Assembly (NCBI GenBank): GCA_020073465.1
Contig: JAIQFC010000002.1
Span: forward strand, 1 to 64,000
DNA length: 64,000 bases
Direction: 5' to 3'
Source: Terriglobia bacterium
GTDB lineage: Bacteria > Acidobacteriota > Terriglobia > Terriglobales > Acidobacteriaceae
In this document: positions 43,781-53,281 of the stretch, piece by piece
Numbering within the stretch: the stretch's first letter is position 1
Layout: every line of letters begins with the position of its first letter
Made by a program: the position numbers and the translations under genes
The notes under the pieces: generated by a model
Told to the model about the DNA's origin: nothing
Seen by the model: the letters and a program-made list of their open reading frames with translations, nothing else
Database searches by the model: none

Positions 43781-44866
43781 ATGAACGTCGTCAAAGCGAC
43801 CCGCCAGTTTGAGGACTGGCTGGGCCGCCGCACCGACCTCGTCAAGCGCGACCTGCGACTCAAGCACCGCAGGATGAAAGAGGAAATCTTTCCCTTCTTC
43901 CGCGCCACGTATTACCGCTGGGCCCAGCTCTGGCCGAAGGTGTGCCACGATCTGGCCAAGTCCGCGCACGTGCTTGCCGTGGGTGACCTGCACGTCGAGA
44001 ATTTCGGGACCTGGCGCGATATCGAGGGCCGCCTGATCTGGGGAGTCAACGACTTTGACGAGGCTTCCCAGCTAGCTTATGCCAACGACCTCGTTCGCCT
44101 CGCCGTGAGCGCTCACCTCGCCGTCGAAGCCGGACACCTGCCTGTCAAGGAGAAGGACATCTGCGGTGCGGTGCTCGACGGCTACGCCGAAGGAATGCGC
44201 GCCAAGGGGCGCCCTTTCGTTCTGGGAGAACAACACAAGTGGTTGCGCCAGATCGCCGAGAGTGAACTGCGCGACCCGGTTACCTTCTGGGCGAAGATGG
44301 ATGCCCTCCCGACCGTGAAGGACAGGCTCCCGATCAGCGCCGTCGACGCCCTTGAGCACCTCATGCCGGACCGAGGTCTCTCGTATCGTCTTGTACGGCG
44401 CATCGCCGGCCTGGGCAGCTTGGGACATGCGCGCTTCGTTGCCATCGCTGAATGGCGCGGCGGTCAGATTGCTCGCGAAGCCAAGGCTCTGGTACCTTCG
44501 GCTTGCCATTGGGTGCAAGGCAGCAAGCACCCGGCGGAAATCCTGTACCAGGCGATCATCAGCCGAGCCGTGCGCTGTCCCGACCCGTTTGTCCATTTGC
44601 ACGGACGCTGGATTGTGCGCCGGTTGGCGCCCCATTGTTCCCGCATCGAACTGGCCACGCTGCACGCCCCCGGGGCAGAACTGCGTCTGCTGCATGCCAT
44701 GGGATGGGAGACGGCCAATGTTCACCTGGGGACAAAATCTGCCCGAAAAGCTATCCTCCGCCATCTGGGAAGACAGAAGGGAAAGTGGCTCCATCGGGCG
44801 GCCGACGAAATGCTGAATTCGATTCGCTCCGATTGGCAGTCCTGGAGAAAGGAAGGATACGCTTAA
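43781..44866 (+). CDS. DUF2252 protein (kinase-like fold)
   Basis: 361-aa cytoplasmic protein. DUF2252 marks are HVLAVGDLHVENFGTW (~70-85, like a catalytic loop), IWGVNDFDEASQL (~95-107, like the metal-binding loop) and GLGSLGHARFVAIAEW (~215). The family looks like aminoglycoside- or HipA-type kinases but has no established substrate. The start is ATG 43781; nine bases upstream a TTG is also in frame. It has a single-gene context between ferredoxin and a convergent zinc-ribbon gene. Confidence 0.85.
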   Translation: MNVVKATRQFEDWLGRRTDLVKRDLRLKHRRMKEEIFPFFRATYYRWAQLWPKVCHDLAKSAHVLAVGDLHVENFGTWRDIEGRLIWGVNDFDEASQLAYANDLVRLAVSAHLAVEAGHLPVKEKDICGAVLDGYAEGMRAKGRPFVLGEQHKWLRQIAESELRDPVTFWAKMDALPTVKDRLPISAVDALEHLMPDRGLSYRLVRRIAGLGSLGHARFVAIAEWRGGQIAREAKALVPSACHWVQGSKHPAEILYQAIISRAVRCPDPFVHLHGRWIVRRLAPHCSRIELATLHAPGAELRLLHAMGWETANVHLGTKSARKAILRHLGRQKGKWLHRAADEMLNSIRSDWQSWRKEGYA

Positions 44867-44924
44867 CCAGCCGCGTCAGTGCCCCAACGAGTCCACGTGC
44901 CGAGGCTTGGCTCTGTCGTCGTCA

Positions 44925-45218
44925 CTATGCCATCGCTCTGCTGGGGACTCCTGTTACGGGAGCGCTGACCACAGGCTTTCGAAGCGGAGCCAGGAGGATA
45001 CCTTGCTCCCTGTCGTAGATCAGTGTCCACTGCTTGGCACACTGGTCACACAGCCAGAAGCGCTCGATGCGCGGCTGCACCTCGCGCGCGGGGAACACAC
45101 CATCCGCCTTGCAATGTCCTAGTTTTCCCGGGCGTCCGGTCTCGACCAGAAACAGCTTTCCCTCACGCAGTCGAAGAAAAGGTCTGGAGCATTGGGAATT
45201 GGCACATTGGCTGAGCAT
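44925..45218 (-). CDS. Small zinc-ribbon protein
   Basis: 97-aa protein. The start at 45218 follows GGGGAG and puts the first zinc knuckle at the N-terminus. MLSQCANSQCSRPFLRLREGKLFLVE is one half, and FWLCDQCAKQWTLIYDREQG the other, giving a C-x4-C...C-x2-C zinc site. Such proteins are common in this phylum and of unknown function. Convergent with the DUF2252 gene. Confidence 0.65.
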   Translation of the reverse strand: MLSQCANSQCSRPFLRLREGKLFLVETGRPGKLGHCKADGVFPAREVQPRIERFWLCDQCAKQWTLIYDREQGILLAPLRKPVVSAPVTGVPSRAMA

Positions 45219-45461
45219 TCGACTTCTCCCCTGCCTGCACCGGGGATGCTTCTCCCCCAGAGCAGGTGCAGTGGGATTCTCAAGCAGTTTGCGTGCCATA
45301 GTTGCGGTTCGGGCCTGCATCACGCGTTTCCGTTCCTGAATGGAACTGGCTGTTGCCATTTCGCCGGTTCTTCCTGCTGGTCTGCCGACTAATCGGCAGT
45401 AGTGACGAAGGTTCGGCACTAGGCTTGCCCTGTGCCGCCACGACAGCTACCCTTTTCAAGA

Positions 45462-46289
45462 ATGGCTAAACGCGTTCTTCTCTGTCCCCCTACTTATTTC
45501 GATGTGGTGGATCAAAAAAATCCCTACATGTCGGGAGATTCCCCAGTGGATCGCGCGAAATCGCGCACCCAGTGGCAGGCCCTATGTGCAGCACTACAAG
45601 AAAGTGGATGTGAGGTTGAGATCATCGACCCTGTCCCTGGCCTGGAAGATATGGTCTTCGCCGCCAACCAGGTTTTCGCTGGCTACAAGGAGGGAGTGGG
45701 GAAGTTCATCGTTCCCAGTCGAATGGTACACGCCTCCCGCGAGCGCGAGGTGCCCTTTTACGTAGATTGGTTCCGCAAACGCGGATATCAAGTCATCGAT
45801 CTGGAACTCGGCGACGATCGCCTCGAAGGTCACGGCGATCTGCTCTGGCACCCGGATTGGTCTCACATCTACGCCGGCTACGGTTTTCGAACCACCCGAG
45901 GTGGAGTCGAGAAGTTTGCCACCGCCATGTCCAAATTGGGAATCCCGGTGATTCCGCTGCAGTTGGTTGATCCGTTCTGCTACCACCTGGACACTTGCCT
46001 CTGCCAGCTGAACCACGAGGCGGTGCTTATTTATCCCGGTGCTTATTCAGCGGACGCCCTCGCAACCCTCTCCAAGTTCTGGAAACGCATTCACAAACTC
46101 AGGGCTGAGGAAGCCCATCGATTCATGGGCAACGGCATCGTCGCTAACGGAAGCTACATCACTCCATATGTGACACCCAGCCTGCAGGCAATCCTCGAGC
46201 AGGAAGCACTGACCCCCGTGATCGTGGAGACCACGGAATTCGAGAAGGCCGGCGGTAGCCTGTTCTGCATGAAGACATTTCTGCCCTGA
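45462..46289 (+). CDS. Amidinotransferase-fold hydrolase (DDAH/arginine deiminase-like)
   Basis: 275-aa enzyme of the guanidino-modifying superfamily. It has the substrate Asp in EDMVFAANQ (~69), EGHGDLL (~127), the catalytic His in DPFCYHLDTCL (~178) and the nucleophile Cys in GGSLFCMKTFL near the C-terminus. Length and motifs fit dimethylargininase-type proteins rather than the longer ArcA. It likely hydrolyses a guanidino compound to citrulline or ornithine-type products; the substrate is not certain. ATG 45462 is preferred over 45432. Neighbours give no pathway. Confidence 0.85.
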   Translation: MAKRVLLCPPTYFDVVDQKNPYMSGDSPVDRAKSRTQWQALCAALQESGCEVEIIDPVPGLEDMVFAANQVFAGYKEGVGKFIVPSRMVHASREREVPFYVDWFRKRGYQVIDLELGDDRLEGHGDLLWHPDWSHIYAGYGFRTTRGGVEKFATAMSKLGIPVIPLQLVDPFCYHLDTCLCQLNHEAVLIYPGAYSADALATLSKFWKRIHKLRAEEAHRFMGNGIVANGSYITPYVTPSLQAILEQEALTPVIVETTEFEKAGGSLFCMKTFLP

Positions 46290-46305
46290 ACGAAAGTCCT
46301 CTGTC

Positions 46306-46851
46306 TCAGTGCACCAGGGATCCCGTGACGGCCACCACAATGCCAACCACGCCCATCACCATTCCCAGATGCCAAAACATTCGTCGCCCCGATAACAACG
46401 TGATCGATGTGATCACCAGGCCGATTTCCAGGAACACCTCCCCAAGGTCATACCGGTCTGCACGTTTTCTTTCCATGGAGAACTCGCTTTCCAGCTTGCG
46501 AGCCTCGCTCTCGATTTCTTTCTGCTCGTCCTTGTAGCGCTCCGCCTCTTGCGAATACTTTTCCCGCAGCTTGGTCAGGGCCGCAGCATCGGTGGTCGGC
46601 GTCAACGCAGTCAGATCCATGAAGAACTCATCGTTGTGCCGGCGAATATTCTTGGCTTGATAAAAGGCCCATTGATCGGTGGACTTGGTCTGCAGCACCA
46701 CTTCTTCCGTGTGCGCCCGGTGCCCCAGCAGGGAGACCACCGCCAGCAGCACTGCCAGCACCGCCATGGTTAGCGATACCGGCGCCAGGCTCGGATCATG
46801 CTTCCCATGTTCCGCGTGTTCCTGCAATTCCTGAAGTTCTTCAGAGCTCAT
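46306..46851 (-). CDS. DUF4337 membrane protein
   Basis: 181-aa protein preceded by AGGAGG. Membrane helix at ~25-45 (MAVLAVLLAVVSLLGHR), then a helical, Glu/Lys-rich extracytoplasmic or cytoplasmic domain with coiled coil (KYSQEAERYKDEQKEIESEA), and two close C-terminal helices (LEIGLVITSITLLSG, GMVMGVVGIVVAVTG). The arrangement is characteristic of DUF4337. Function unknown. Confidence 0.8.
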   Translation of the reverse strand: MSSEELQELQEHAEHGKHDPSLAPVSLTMAVLAVLLAVVSLLGHRAHTEEVVLQTKSTDQWAFYQAKNIRRHNDEFFMDLTALTPTTDAAALTKLREKYSQEAERYKDEQKEIESEARKLESEFSMERKRADRYDLGEVFLEIGLVITSITLLSGRRMFWHLGMVMGVVGIVVAVTGSLVH

Positions 46852-46870
46852 CCGCCCTCCTGAGATTAAA

Positions 46871-46898
46871 CTGGGTACTCGGTACGCGGTACTGTTTC
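46871..46898 (+). repeat. GTAC-rich intergenic repeat, copy 1
   Basis: CTGGGTACTCGGTACG followed by CGGTACTGTTTC. It matches the minus strand of 58055-58083 at all but three positions. It lies between the YjbQ stop and the DUF4337 start, touching the YjbQ stop codon. Confidence 0.55.
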
Positions 46899-47310
46899 AC
46901 TCCCCCATCACCTTCACGATCACGCGCTTGTCCCGCTGTCCGTCGAACTCAGCGTAGAAGATTCTCTGCCATGTCCCCAGGTCCAGCTTGCCCGAAGTGA
47001 TCGGAACGATGACTTCATGATGGATCAGCAGCGCCTTCAAGTGCGAATCGCCATTGTCTTCGCCCGTCTCGTGGTGCTTGTATTCTTTGCGAAACGGGGC
47101 CAGATGCTCCAGCCACTGGTCGATGTCCTCTATCAGCCCGCTCTCATTGTCGTTGACGTAGACGCCCGCAGTGATGTGCATGGCCGAAACCAGCACCATG
47201 CCCTCCTTGACGCCGCTCCTCCTGACAATCTCCTCGACCTGCGGCGTGAGATGCACGTAAGCGCGGTGGGTCTTGGTATGAAACTTCAAGTATTCCGTAA
47301 GGACTTTCAT
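46897..47310 (-). CDS. YjbQ family protein (UPF0047, secondary thiamine-phosphate synthase type)
   Basis: 137-aa single-domain protein, full family length. Conserved motifs are [12 protein letters not shown] (~47-57), [22 protein letters not shown] (~80-100) and [15 protein letters not shown] (~112-126). The family can weakly form thiamine phosphate, but its main role is unclear. AGGAG precedes the ATG. It lies upstream of DUF4337 on the same strand. Confidence 0.9.
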   Translation of the reverse strand: MKVLTEYLKFHTKTHRAYVHLTPQVEEIVRRSGVKEGMVLVSAMHITAGVYVNDNESGLIEDIDQWLEHLAPFRKEYKHHETGEDNGDSHLKALLIHHEVIVPITSGKLDLGTWQRIFYAEFDGQRDKRVIVKVMGE

Positions 47311-47465
47311 TCCTGAACTCCTGCAGCGAACACTCCCACGAGATTCTACCGAAGGTTCGGCCGCACGTTTGGTCCATCACCTACGTTATCTCTCGTCGGT
47401 CGCCCAATCACAGAGAAGAACTGAGCTTGCTGCCAATAATAAACGCGTGGAGGTGTTACTCCGTC

Positions 47466-47690
47466 GTGTTCAGACTCGATTATTTGTCGTGCATTCTTAC
47501 TGTCGTGTCCACTGTCCTCATTGGAAGAAGATACTGGGAAGGGTGGGTATTGGCGGGGATCAACAGCGCTGTTGTTTGTGTCATCGGCTTCAAGACCTCG
47601 CAGTTGGGCTTCATCCCCGCCAACGTGTTCTGCATCGTCCTGTATGGTTTCAATTTGCGCTCCTGGCGCAGGGCGAATACGAACTCATAA
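47466..47690 (+). CDS. Small membrane protein, three predicted helices
   Basis: 74 aa from GTG 47466 with GGAGG 12 bases upstream. Hydrophobic segments LSCILTVVSTVLIG, WVLAGINSAVVCVIGF and PANVFCIVLYGFNL, with a basic ending SWRR. The pattern recalls short relatives of PnuC-type or integral-membrane proteins seen in this phylum, but no function is assigned. It precedes the zinc-ribbon gene by 59 bp on the same strand. Confidence 0.6.
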   Translation: MFRLDYLSCILTVVSTVLIGRRYWEGWVLAGINSAVVCVIGFKTSQLGFIPANVFCIVLYGFNLRSWRRANTNS

Positions 47691-47749
47691 GTCGGCGCGA
47701 AGACCTATGCTACTATCGACCCTCAATTCTTTTCCCGAGAGAAACGGCT

Positions 47750-48571
47750 GTGTTGTGCAGCAAGTGCGGCGCAAGCATTCCCGATGATTCTCACACCTGT
47801 CCCACGTGCGGAGCGCCTGAGAACGCGGCCGCTTCCGGCCAAACCCTCGCCGGAGCAACTCTTCCTGTTTGCTCCAGATGCGGAACGGGTCTTCCAGAAG
47901 GTTCACAGTTCTGCCTCAAATGCGGACAACCGGTGAACTCCAATTCGATCGTCAAAGAACTCGCCAGTGTTCAACTCACTTCCACTCCGCAGAGAGTTCA
48001 GCCGGCGCGAGCCGGGCACAGACCTCCAGTTGTGCTCGTCGGCCTCGTCCTGGTACTGGGTGGCCTGGTGGGATGGATCGCATTCAGCGACAACCCTGCA
48101 GTGCAAGAGCTGCGCGAGGACGTTACCGGTGCGCGCGCCCAGACCATCATCGAGACTCCCTTTATCCTGAAACCACACGCTTTCTCGTACTACGAATTCA
48201 CCGTCCCACCCGGGGCTGTGGATGTGAAGGTTACCGGGGACTTCAAGGCGGCCGGCGTTCGGAGTAACAACAGAGACAAAGACACCGACAACAACATTGA
48301 GGTGTACGTGCTCACCGACACTGCCTTCGTGGCATGGCGCGACGGCTATTCCACTGGCTCTTACTACGAGAGCGGCAAGACCGCGAGCAGCACGATCAGT
48401 GCGACGCTTCCCTCTGGTGCGGGTCATTACTATCTGGTGTTCAGCAACAATTTCTCTCCCCTCACCGCTCGCAACATCCACGCAACTGTGCTTCTCCGCT
48501 ACCGGGCTTTGTTATCCGAGTCTCTGGGCCGAGTGCGAGAGAAGCTTTGGAGTTGGCTGGGCTTCAACTGA
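47750..48571 (+). CDS. Membrane protein with two N-terminal zinc ribbons
   Basis: 273-aa protein. The start is GTG 47750; the longer frame upstream is a shadow of the previous gene. Two zinc ribbons, CSKCG...CPTCG (~3-22) and CSRCG...CLKCG (~42-60), precede a membrane helix at ~90-110 (VVLVGLVLVLGGLVGWIAF). A ~150-residue outer domain rich in beta strands follows (FSYYEFTVPPGAVDVKVTG). The ribbons should be cytoplasmic and the C-terminal domain outside. It may couple an internal interaction to an envelope function; unknown. Confidence 0.75.
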   Translation: MLCSKCGASIPDDSHTCPTCGAPENAAASGQTLAGATLPVCSRCGTGLPEGSQFCLKCGQPVNSNSIVKELASVQLTSTPQRVQPARAGHRPPVVLVGLVLVLGGLVGWIAFSDNPAVQELREDVTGARAQTIIETPFILKPHAFSYYEFTVPPGAVDVKVTGDFKAAGVRSNNRDKDTDNNIEVYVLTDTAFVAWRDGYSTGSYYESGKTASSTISATLPSGAGHYYLVFSNNFSPLTARNIHATVLLRYRALLSESLGRVREKLWSWLGFN

Positions 48572-48789
48572 AGCCGCTGCACGTTTCTGCCGTCCTGGGC
48601 GCAAACTTCTCAAGATGAGATTTTCGGGTTACGAAAGGGAAATCCCGTGCTGCTTCAGTTACTTGCACGGCCTTGCGGGATGGGTTCCACTAATCAGGAA
48701 GTTAATTACTTTCTCGATACGGATGGCTGCGGTTTCCTTCAGGCATTCGTGGTAGAGAAGGACATCTTTGGAATCCGAGGAGTAGAACC

Positions 48790-49305
48790 GTGCGCAAACT
48801 GATTGTTCTGACTCTTTTTGTGGGGCTCTTTTCATGGTCTGCAATGGCAGCCGATAATCCGAAAGCTGAAGTCTTCGGTGGTTATCAATACAGCCACTTG
48901 GAGGGAGGCACCGGCGCGAACGGCTGGAACTTCGCGCTCAATGGAAACTTCAACGACTGGTTTGGCATCACGGCTGATTTTGGCGGGGCTTATGCGAGCG
49001 TGAGTGGCATCAGCATCCACAACTACACCTATACGTTCGGTCCGACGCTGTCTCTGCGTGCCAACAAGGGCTATACCCCCTTCGTCCATGCCTTGTTCGG
49101 AGGCGATCAGGCTTCAGCTTCGTTCCTAGGGGTCAGCGGATCCTCCAGCGGGTTCGCCGCGTTGATCGGTGGCGGCGTGGATGTGAACGTCAGCCCGCGT
49201 TTGGCCATACGTGCCGCTCAGGCAGACTGGTTCATGGTCCATTCCTCGGGCTCGACCAGTTCGAAAAACGTGCGCATCTCCTTCGGTATCGTCGCTCGCT
49301 TCTAG
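48790..49305 (+). CDS. Outer membrane beta-barrel protein (OmpX/Ail-like size)
   Basis: 171-aa exported protein with GTG start and GAGGAG upstream. Signal peptide LIVLTLFVGLFSWSAMAAD. The mature part has about eight alternating strands (VFGGYQYSHLEGG, GWNFALNGNFNDWFGIT) and ends FGIVARF with the C-terminal Phe of barrel proteins. Probably a small structural or adhesion barrel. A strong terminator follows at 49338. Confidence 0.8.
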   Translation: MRKLIVLTLFVGLFSWSAMAADNPKAEVFGGYQYSHLEGGTGANGWNFALNGNFNDWFGITADFGGAYASVSGISIHNYTYTFGPTLSLRANKGYTPFVHALFGGDQASASFLGVSGSSSGFAALIGGGVDVNVSPRLAIRAAQADWFMVHSSGSTSSKNVRISFGIVARF

Positions 49306-49337
49306 CCATCGCACCAACGATACGGCATCAAACACGC

Positions 49338-49361
49338 AAGGGCGACCCTATGGTCGCCCTT
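49338..49361. terminator. Rho-independent-type hairpin
   Basis: AAGGGCGACC and GGTCGCCCTT form a perfect 10-bp stem with loop CTAT, 33 bp after the barrel gene and 25 bp before the convergent ftsK stop. It probably works in both directions. Confidence 0.75.
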
Positions 49362-49385
49362 GCTGCTCTCACAGTTATCTGAACC

Positions 49386-51791
49386 CTACCGCATCGTCTC
49401 TTCGATTTCAGAAATCCAGTCTGGACGCTTCAGCACCTCTCGCGGCTTGGGACCGTCCGCCGCGCCCACAATTCCATCCTGCTCCATTAGATCGATAAGG
49501 TGCGCTGCGCGCCCATACCCGATGCGCAGCCGCCGCTGCAGCAGGGAAGTCGAGGCCTTGCCAAACTCCACCACCAGCCTGACCGCATCTGCAAAGAGCG
49601 GATCGTCCTCGGCCTCGCCCTCGACCCCATCTGCGCTGCCAGTGCCTCCCGCGGCGGCCTCCCGCTCTTCCTTGGGAGCTTCTAGGAACTGCTGCTGATA
49701 TTCCGCGGCGCCTTGCGCTTTCCAGAACTCAACCACGGCGGCAATTTCCTTCTCCGTCACAAAGGGAGCATGCAAACGATGCACGCGCGCCGATCCTGAA
49801 GGCAGATACAGCATGTCGCCTTTGCCCAGCAGAGCCTCTGCTCCGTTGGCGTCCAGAATAGTCCGCGAGTCGACCTTCGTGGCGACGCGGAATGAAATGC
49901 GGGCGGGGAAGTTCGCCTTGATCAATCCGGTAATCACGTCCACCGAAGGCCGCTGTGTGGCCAGCACCAGGTGGATGCCCACAGCACGCGCCATCTGCGC
50001 CAGCCGCGTGATCGATTCTTCCACGTTGTGCGAATCAAGCATCATCAGGTCGGCCAACTCATCGATGATGATCACGATATAGGGGATCGGCTTGTCGTCG
50101 GATTCCTCGTCGAACAGGCTCGGCGTGTCGCCTTTATCGAACAAGCGGTTGTACTGGTCGATATTGCGCACGCCTCTCGAGGCCAGCAGCTTCAACCGCC
50201 GCTCCATCTCGCGTACCGCATTGCGCAAGGCGTTTGCAGCGAGCTTAGGTTCGGTGATGATCGGAGTGTAAAGATGCGGCACGCCTTCGTAGTTGCCGAG
50301 TTCCAACCGCTTCGGATCGACCAGAATTAGCCGCACTTGCTCCGGCGTCGCCTTGTACAGGATCGACATGATCATGGCGTTGATCGCCACGCTCTTGCCC
50401 GCGCCCGTGGAACCGGCAATCAGCAGGTGAGGCATGCCAGCGAGGTCGGCGGTCACGATGCGCCCATTGATATCCTTGCCCAGCGCCATCGTGAGCTTCG
50501 ACTTCGAGCCCATGAATTCCTGCGACTCGATGTTCTCGCGCAGCCAGATGATTTCCCGGTTATGGTTGGGCACCTGGATGCCTACCGTGCTCTTGCCCGC
50601 CATCCGCTCGACCAGAATGCTTTCCGCCTTCAGCGCCAGGCAGAGGTCATCGACGAGATTCGTAATGCGGCTGTACTTGATGCCTGCCTCGGGCTTGAAT
50701 TCAAACGTGGTAACGACAGGCCCGGGATTGATCTGTGTGACTTGTCCGTGAACCTCGAACTCGGCATATTTTTCCGTCAGCACCTGTGCCAGAAGTTTCA
50801 GTTCATCGGCATCAATGGCCTGCTGCTCATCCGGACGCTGTAGCAGGCTGCTCGACGGCAGCTTGTAACCGCCCGCGATCCGGGGCATCGTGGTCTTGGC
50901 CTTGTGGCCGCTGTCGGCGCGCTCGGTGACCTCAGGATCAAGACCCGCCGCATCCGCAGACTCGAGCGACTCTTGCAGGATCCCGCCAGTTGGCGAAGCA
51001 GAGGCGGGTTGTTCCCCGCGCTCTTCCGCCATCATGCGCTCGATCCCGGTACGCCGAGGTTCCGTCGCTGCGGAGGCCTGCGCGGCAAACGGCTGCCGCG
51101 AGGGAATCAGCTGCGTCTTGACGACCGGCTTGGAGATCCGCCGCTTCTCCAGTTCCTTCTGCTGCTTTCTCTTGAGCCGCTCCTCCTGCCAGTCTTTGTA
51201 GCGATTCCACAGAGCCGTAACAAACGCAAACCGCGTCGGAGCCCACAGCTGGATGGCTGAAAATGAGAATGCCGTCGAGAGATACAACGCCACCGCGACC
51301 ATGGTCGCGCAAACGATGTATGCGCCCACCAGATTGAGGTAGTGAATCAACACGTCGCCCACAACCCGGCCTAACAGGCCTTCTATCGGTATCACGTGCA
51401 TCCACCGCAGTTGTCCGGGCAGGAGCGCGAACAGCGCGGGCACAAACATCACCAGCCAGATTCCGCCCAGACTCTTCGCCATCGGAGACTGGATCTTACG
51501 CGAACGAAACCAGCGCGCACCCAGCAGTGCAGGGAAGAGCGGGAGCAGGAACGCTCCGATGCCGAAGAACTGCAACACCAGGTCAGCCGCGAACGCTCCC
51601 ACCACGCCAATCCAGTTGCGCGCCGCGTGCGAGCCGGTCAGCACCGACGCGCTATTCCATGAAGGATCGAGGGGAGAATACGAAGCCAGAGCGAGGAAGA
51701 GGAGGAGCGCGGAGACGCACATCAGGAAGCCGATCAGCTCATTGAGCCGCCGGTTCGCCGTGGGGACAAAAATGCCTGCCAGGAATTCCAT
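49386..51791 (-). CDS. ftsK: DNA translocase FtsK
   Basis: 801-aa division ATPase that pumps DNA toward dif during chromosome segregation. N-terminal membrane part with four to five helices (~18-200), a short linker (~215-310), then the motor. The motor has alpha domain (~310-400), RecA-like beta domain with Walker A GSTGAGKS (~465) and Walker B IVIIIDELADLMM (~565). A C-terminal gamma winged helix (~730-790, LLQRRLRIGYGRAAHLIDLM) recognises KOPS. ATG 51791 is chosen; a GTG at 51806 is also in frame. Confidence 0.95.
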   Translation of the reverse strand: MEFLAGIFVPTANRRLNELIGFLMCVSALLLFLALASYSPLDPSWNSASVLTGSHAARNWIGVVGAFAADLVLQFFGIGAFLLPLFPALLGARWFRSRKIQSPMAKSLGGIWLVMFVPALFALLPGQLRWMHVIPIEGLLGRVVGDVLIHYLNLVGAYIVCATMVAVALYLSTAFSFSAIQLWAPTRFAFVTALWNRYKDWQEERLKRKQQKELEKRRISKPVVKTQLIPSRQPFAAQASAATEPRRTGIERMMAEERGEQPASASPTGGILQESLESADAAGLDPEVTERADSGHKAKTTMPRIAGGYKLPSSSLLQRPDEQQAIDADELKLLAQVLTEKYAEFEVHGQVTQINPGPVVTTFEFKPEAGIKYSRITNLVDDLCLALKAESILVERMAGKSTVGIQVPNHNREIIWLRENIESQEFMGSKSKLTMALGKDINGRIVTADLAGMPHLLIAGSTGAGKSVAINAMIMSILYKATPEQVRLILVDPKRLELGNYEGVPHLYTPIITEPKLAANALRNAVREMERRLKLLASRGVRNIDQYNRLFDKGDTPSLFDEESDDKPIPYIVIIIDELADLMMLDSHNVEESITRLAQMARAVGIHLVLATQRPSVDVITGLIKANFPARISFRVATKVDSRTILDANGAEALLGKGDMLYLPSGSARVHRLHAPFVTEKEIAAVVEFWKAQGAAEYQQQFLEAPKEEREAAAGGTGSADGVEGEAEDDPLFADAVRLVVEFGKASTSLLQRRLRIGYGRAAHLIDLMEQDGIVGAADGPKPREVLKRPDWISEIEETMR

Positions 51792-51937
51792 GTAGGCCGG
51801 ATTCACACACCAGAGTGCAGCAGGTTCCCGGTGCCTTCATCGGCCAGAGCCCTTACATTATGCCAAGAAGACGGCCTTCCCACAATGGAGGAAATGGGTC
51901 GTAGTATTCACTTGGTTTCCTGCGTGTGTCCGCGTAG

Positions 51938-51976
51938 GGACAGCCGCCTCGGCTGTCCGGCCGAGCAAAGCTCGGC
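51938..51976 (-). terminator. Double hairpin downstream of uppP
   Basis: GGACAGCCG/CGGCTGTCC (51938-51958) and GCCGAGC/GCTCGGC (51960-51976) form two perfect stems just after the uppP stop. They lie between uppP and ftsK and could end uppP transcription. Confidence 0.55.
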
Positions 51977-51988
51977 TATGTCTGCCGC

Positions 51989-52885
51989 CTATGCCACCAG
52001 CCGTGCCGCGAACGCCAACACAAGTATTCCCGCCACGATGCGATAGACCGCGAATGGCGCGAACCCGCGTTTGCGTACCCACGCCATGAACCATGCGACC
52101 GAGGCGTAAGCGACGATGTACGAGACCACGAAACCGATTGCCAGCACGATCCATCCATGCGAATCGATCTGGGAGACGCCAATCGGATTTGCTACGCCTT
52201 TGACGCGCATTGACTTCAGCAGATCGTAGCCCGTCGCGACCACCATGGTGGGAATGGAAAGGAAGAAGGAGAATTCCAGCGCCGAGGCGCGCGACATGCC
52301 GGCGAGTTGTCCGCCGGCAATCGTGGACATCGAGCGGGATGTGCCTGGAAACACCGCCGAAAGAATCTGGCAGGCTCCGATCCAGATTGCCTGTCCGAGC
52401 GACATGTCTTCCATCCTCCAGGTGTGAATGCGGGTTTCGGATACTTCTTGACCTCCAGCCTCTGCTTTCGCATTTAGTGCGTCCACCAGCCACATGACGA
52501 TTCCGCCGATCAACAGCGAACCGCCCATGATGTAGAGGCTTTCCAGGTGCTTGCCGATCACCTTGGTCAGCAGGAAAGCGGGCAAGGCTGTCACAACAAA
52601 CGCCACGATCGTGAGTCCGAGCGGATGTGTGAGAGCAGTGCGGTCTCCACGCTCGCCGCGAGGAAAGGTCGATAGGAACTTGGCGATGCGTTCGCGGAAA
52701 TACACGGGCAGGCAGAGAATCGCGCCCAACTGGATCACGATGGTGTACATCTTCCAGTAGCCGTCCGAAAGGCTGATGTGCAGCAAGGCTTCTGAAATGC
52801 GCAGGTGCGCGGTCGAGCTGACCGGCAGAAACTCCGTGAGACCTTCCACAATTCCCAGCAACACTGATAGCAAATAGTCGTTCAA
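51989..52885 (-). CDS. uppP: Undecaprenyl-diphosphate phosphatase UppP (BacA)
   Basis: 298-aa integral membrane enzyme that recycles undecaprenyl pyrophosphate for peptidoglycan synthesis and gives bacitracin tolerance. Conserved active-site motifs are EGLTEFLPVSSTAH at ~14-27 and FPGTSRSMSTI at ~178-188. Seven to eight helices. GGAGGA precedes the ATG. Confidence 0.95.
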   Translation of the reverse strand: MNDYLLSVLLGIVEGLTEFLPVSSTAHLRISEALLHISLSDGYWKMYTIVIQLGAILCLPVYFRERIAKFLSTFPRGERGDRTALTHPLGLTIVAFVVTALPAFLLTKVIGKHLESLYIMGGSLLIGGIVMWLVDALNAKAEAGGQEVSETRIHTWRMEDMSLGQAIWIGACQILSAVFPGTSRSMSTIAGGQLAGMSRASALEFSFFLSIPTMVVATGYDLLKSMRVKGVANPIGVSQIDSHGWIVLAIGFVVSYIVAYASVAWFMAWVRKRGFAPFAVYRIVAGILVLAFAARLVA

Positions 52886-52954
52886 TCTTCCTCCACAAAA
52901 AAGCAGGGGAACAGTATCTCAGAAAAGTTCCAATCGATGATTCGTGGTCTTGGC

Positions 52955-53281
52955 TCAGTCTGATTTCTTCCGTCGACCGATGATCATCGCTCCGATTGCC
53001 GCATAGAGTGCGGCATTCAGTAGTCCAATGACCGACCAAAGGAAGTAGAAACCGCTGGTTCCAACTTCAGCATCGATAATCGGTATGGATAGGAGTGAAG
53101 GTGGACAGAGAATAAAGAGTAGCACTATCAAAGAATCATTCAGACGATGCGGAGGAGCGGCAGTTGGGTCTGTAAGGAGCTGATAGACAACAAAAAACAA
53201 CGTGATGGCCAACCCGAGGGATCCAAACCCGAGATTCCTTTTCCAGGGTTTGATTATGAAGGCCACATCAGTCGCTCGCAT
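52955..53281 (-). CDS. Small membrane protein, unknown function
   Basis: 108-aa protein with three hydrophobic segments (LGLAITLFFVVYQLL, LIVLLFILCPPSLLSI, GLLNAALYAAIGAMIIG) and a basic C-terminal end RRKKSD. The start overlaps the end of the upstream TPR/SH3 gene by 14 bp, so it is co-translated. No family recognised. Confidence 0.65.
   Translation of the reverse strand: MRATDVAFIIKPWKRNLGFGSLGLAITLFFVVYQLLTDPTAAPPHRLNDSLIVLLFILCPPSLLSIPIIDAEVGTSGFYFLWSVIGLLNAALYAAIGAMIIGRRKKSD

Noticed and set aside
51858-53039. 393-codon open frame on the minus strand
   Set aside because: It runs in another frame over uppP, which has complete conserved motifs; Arg/His-rich composition marks it as a shadow.
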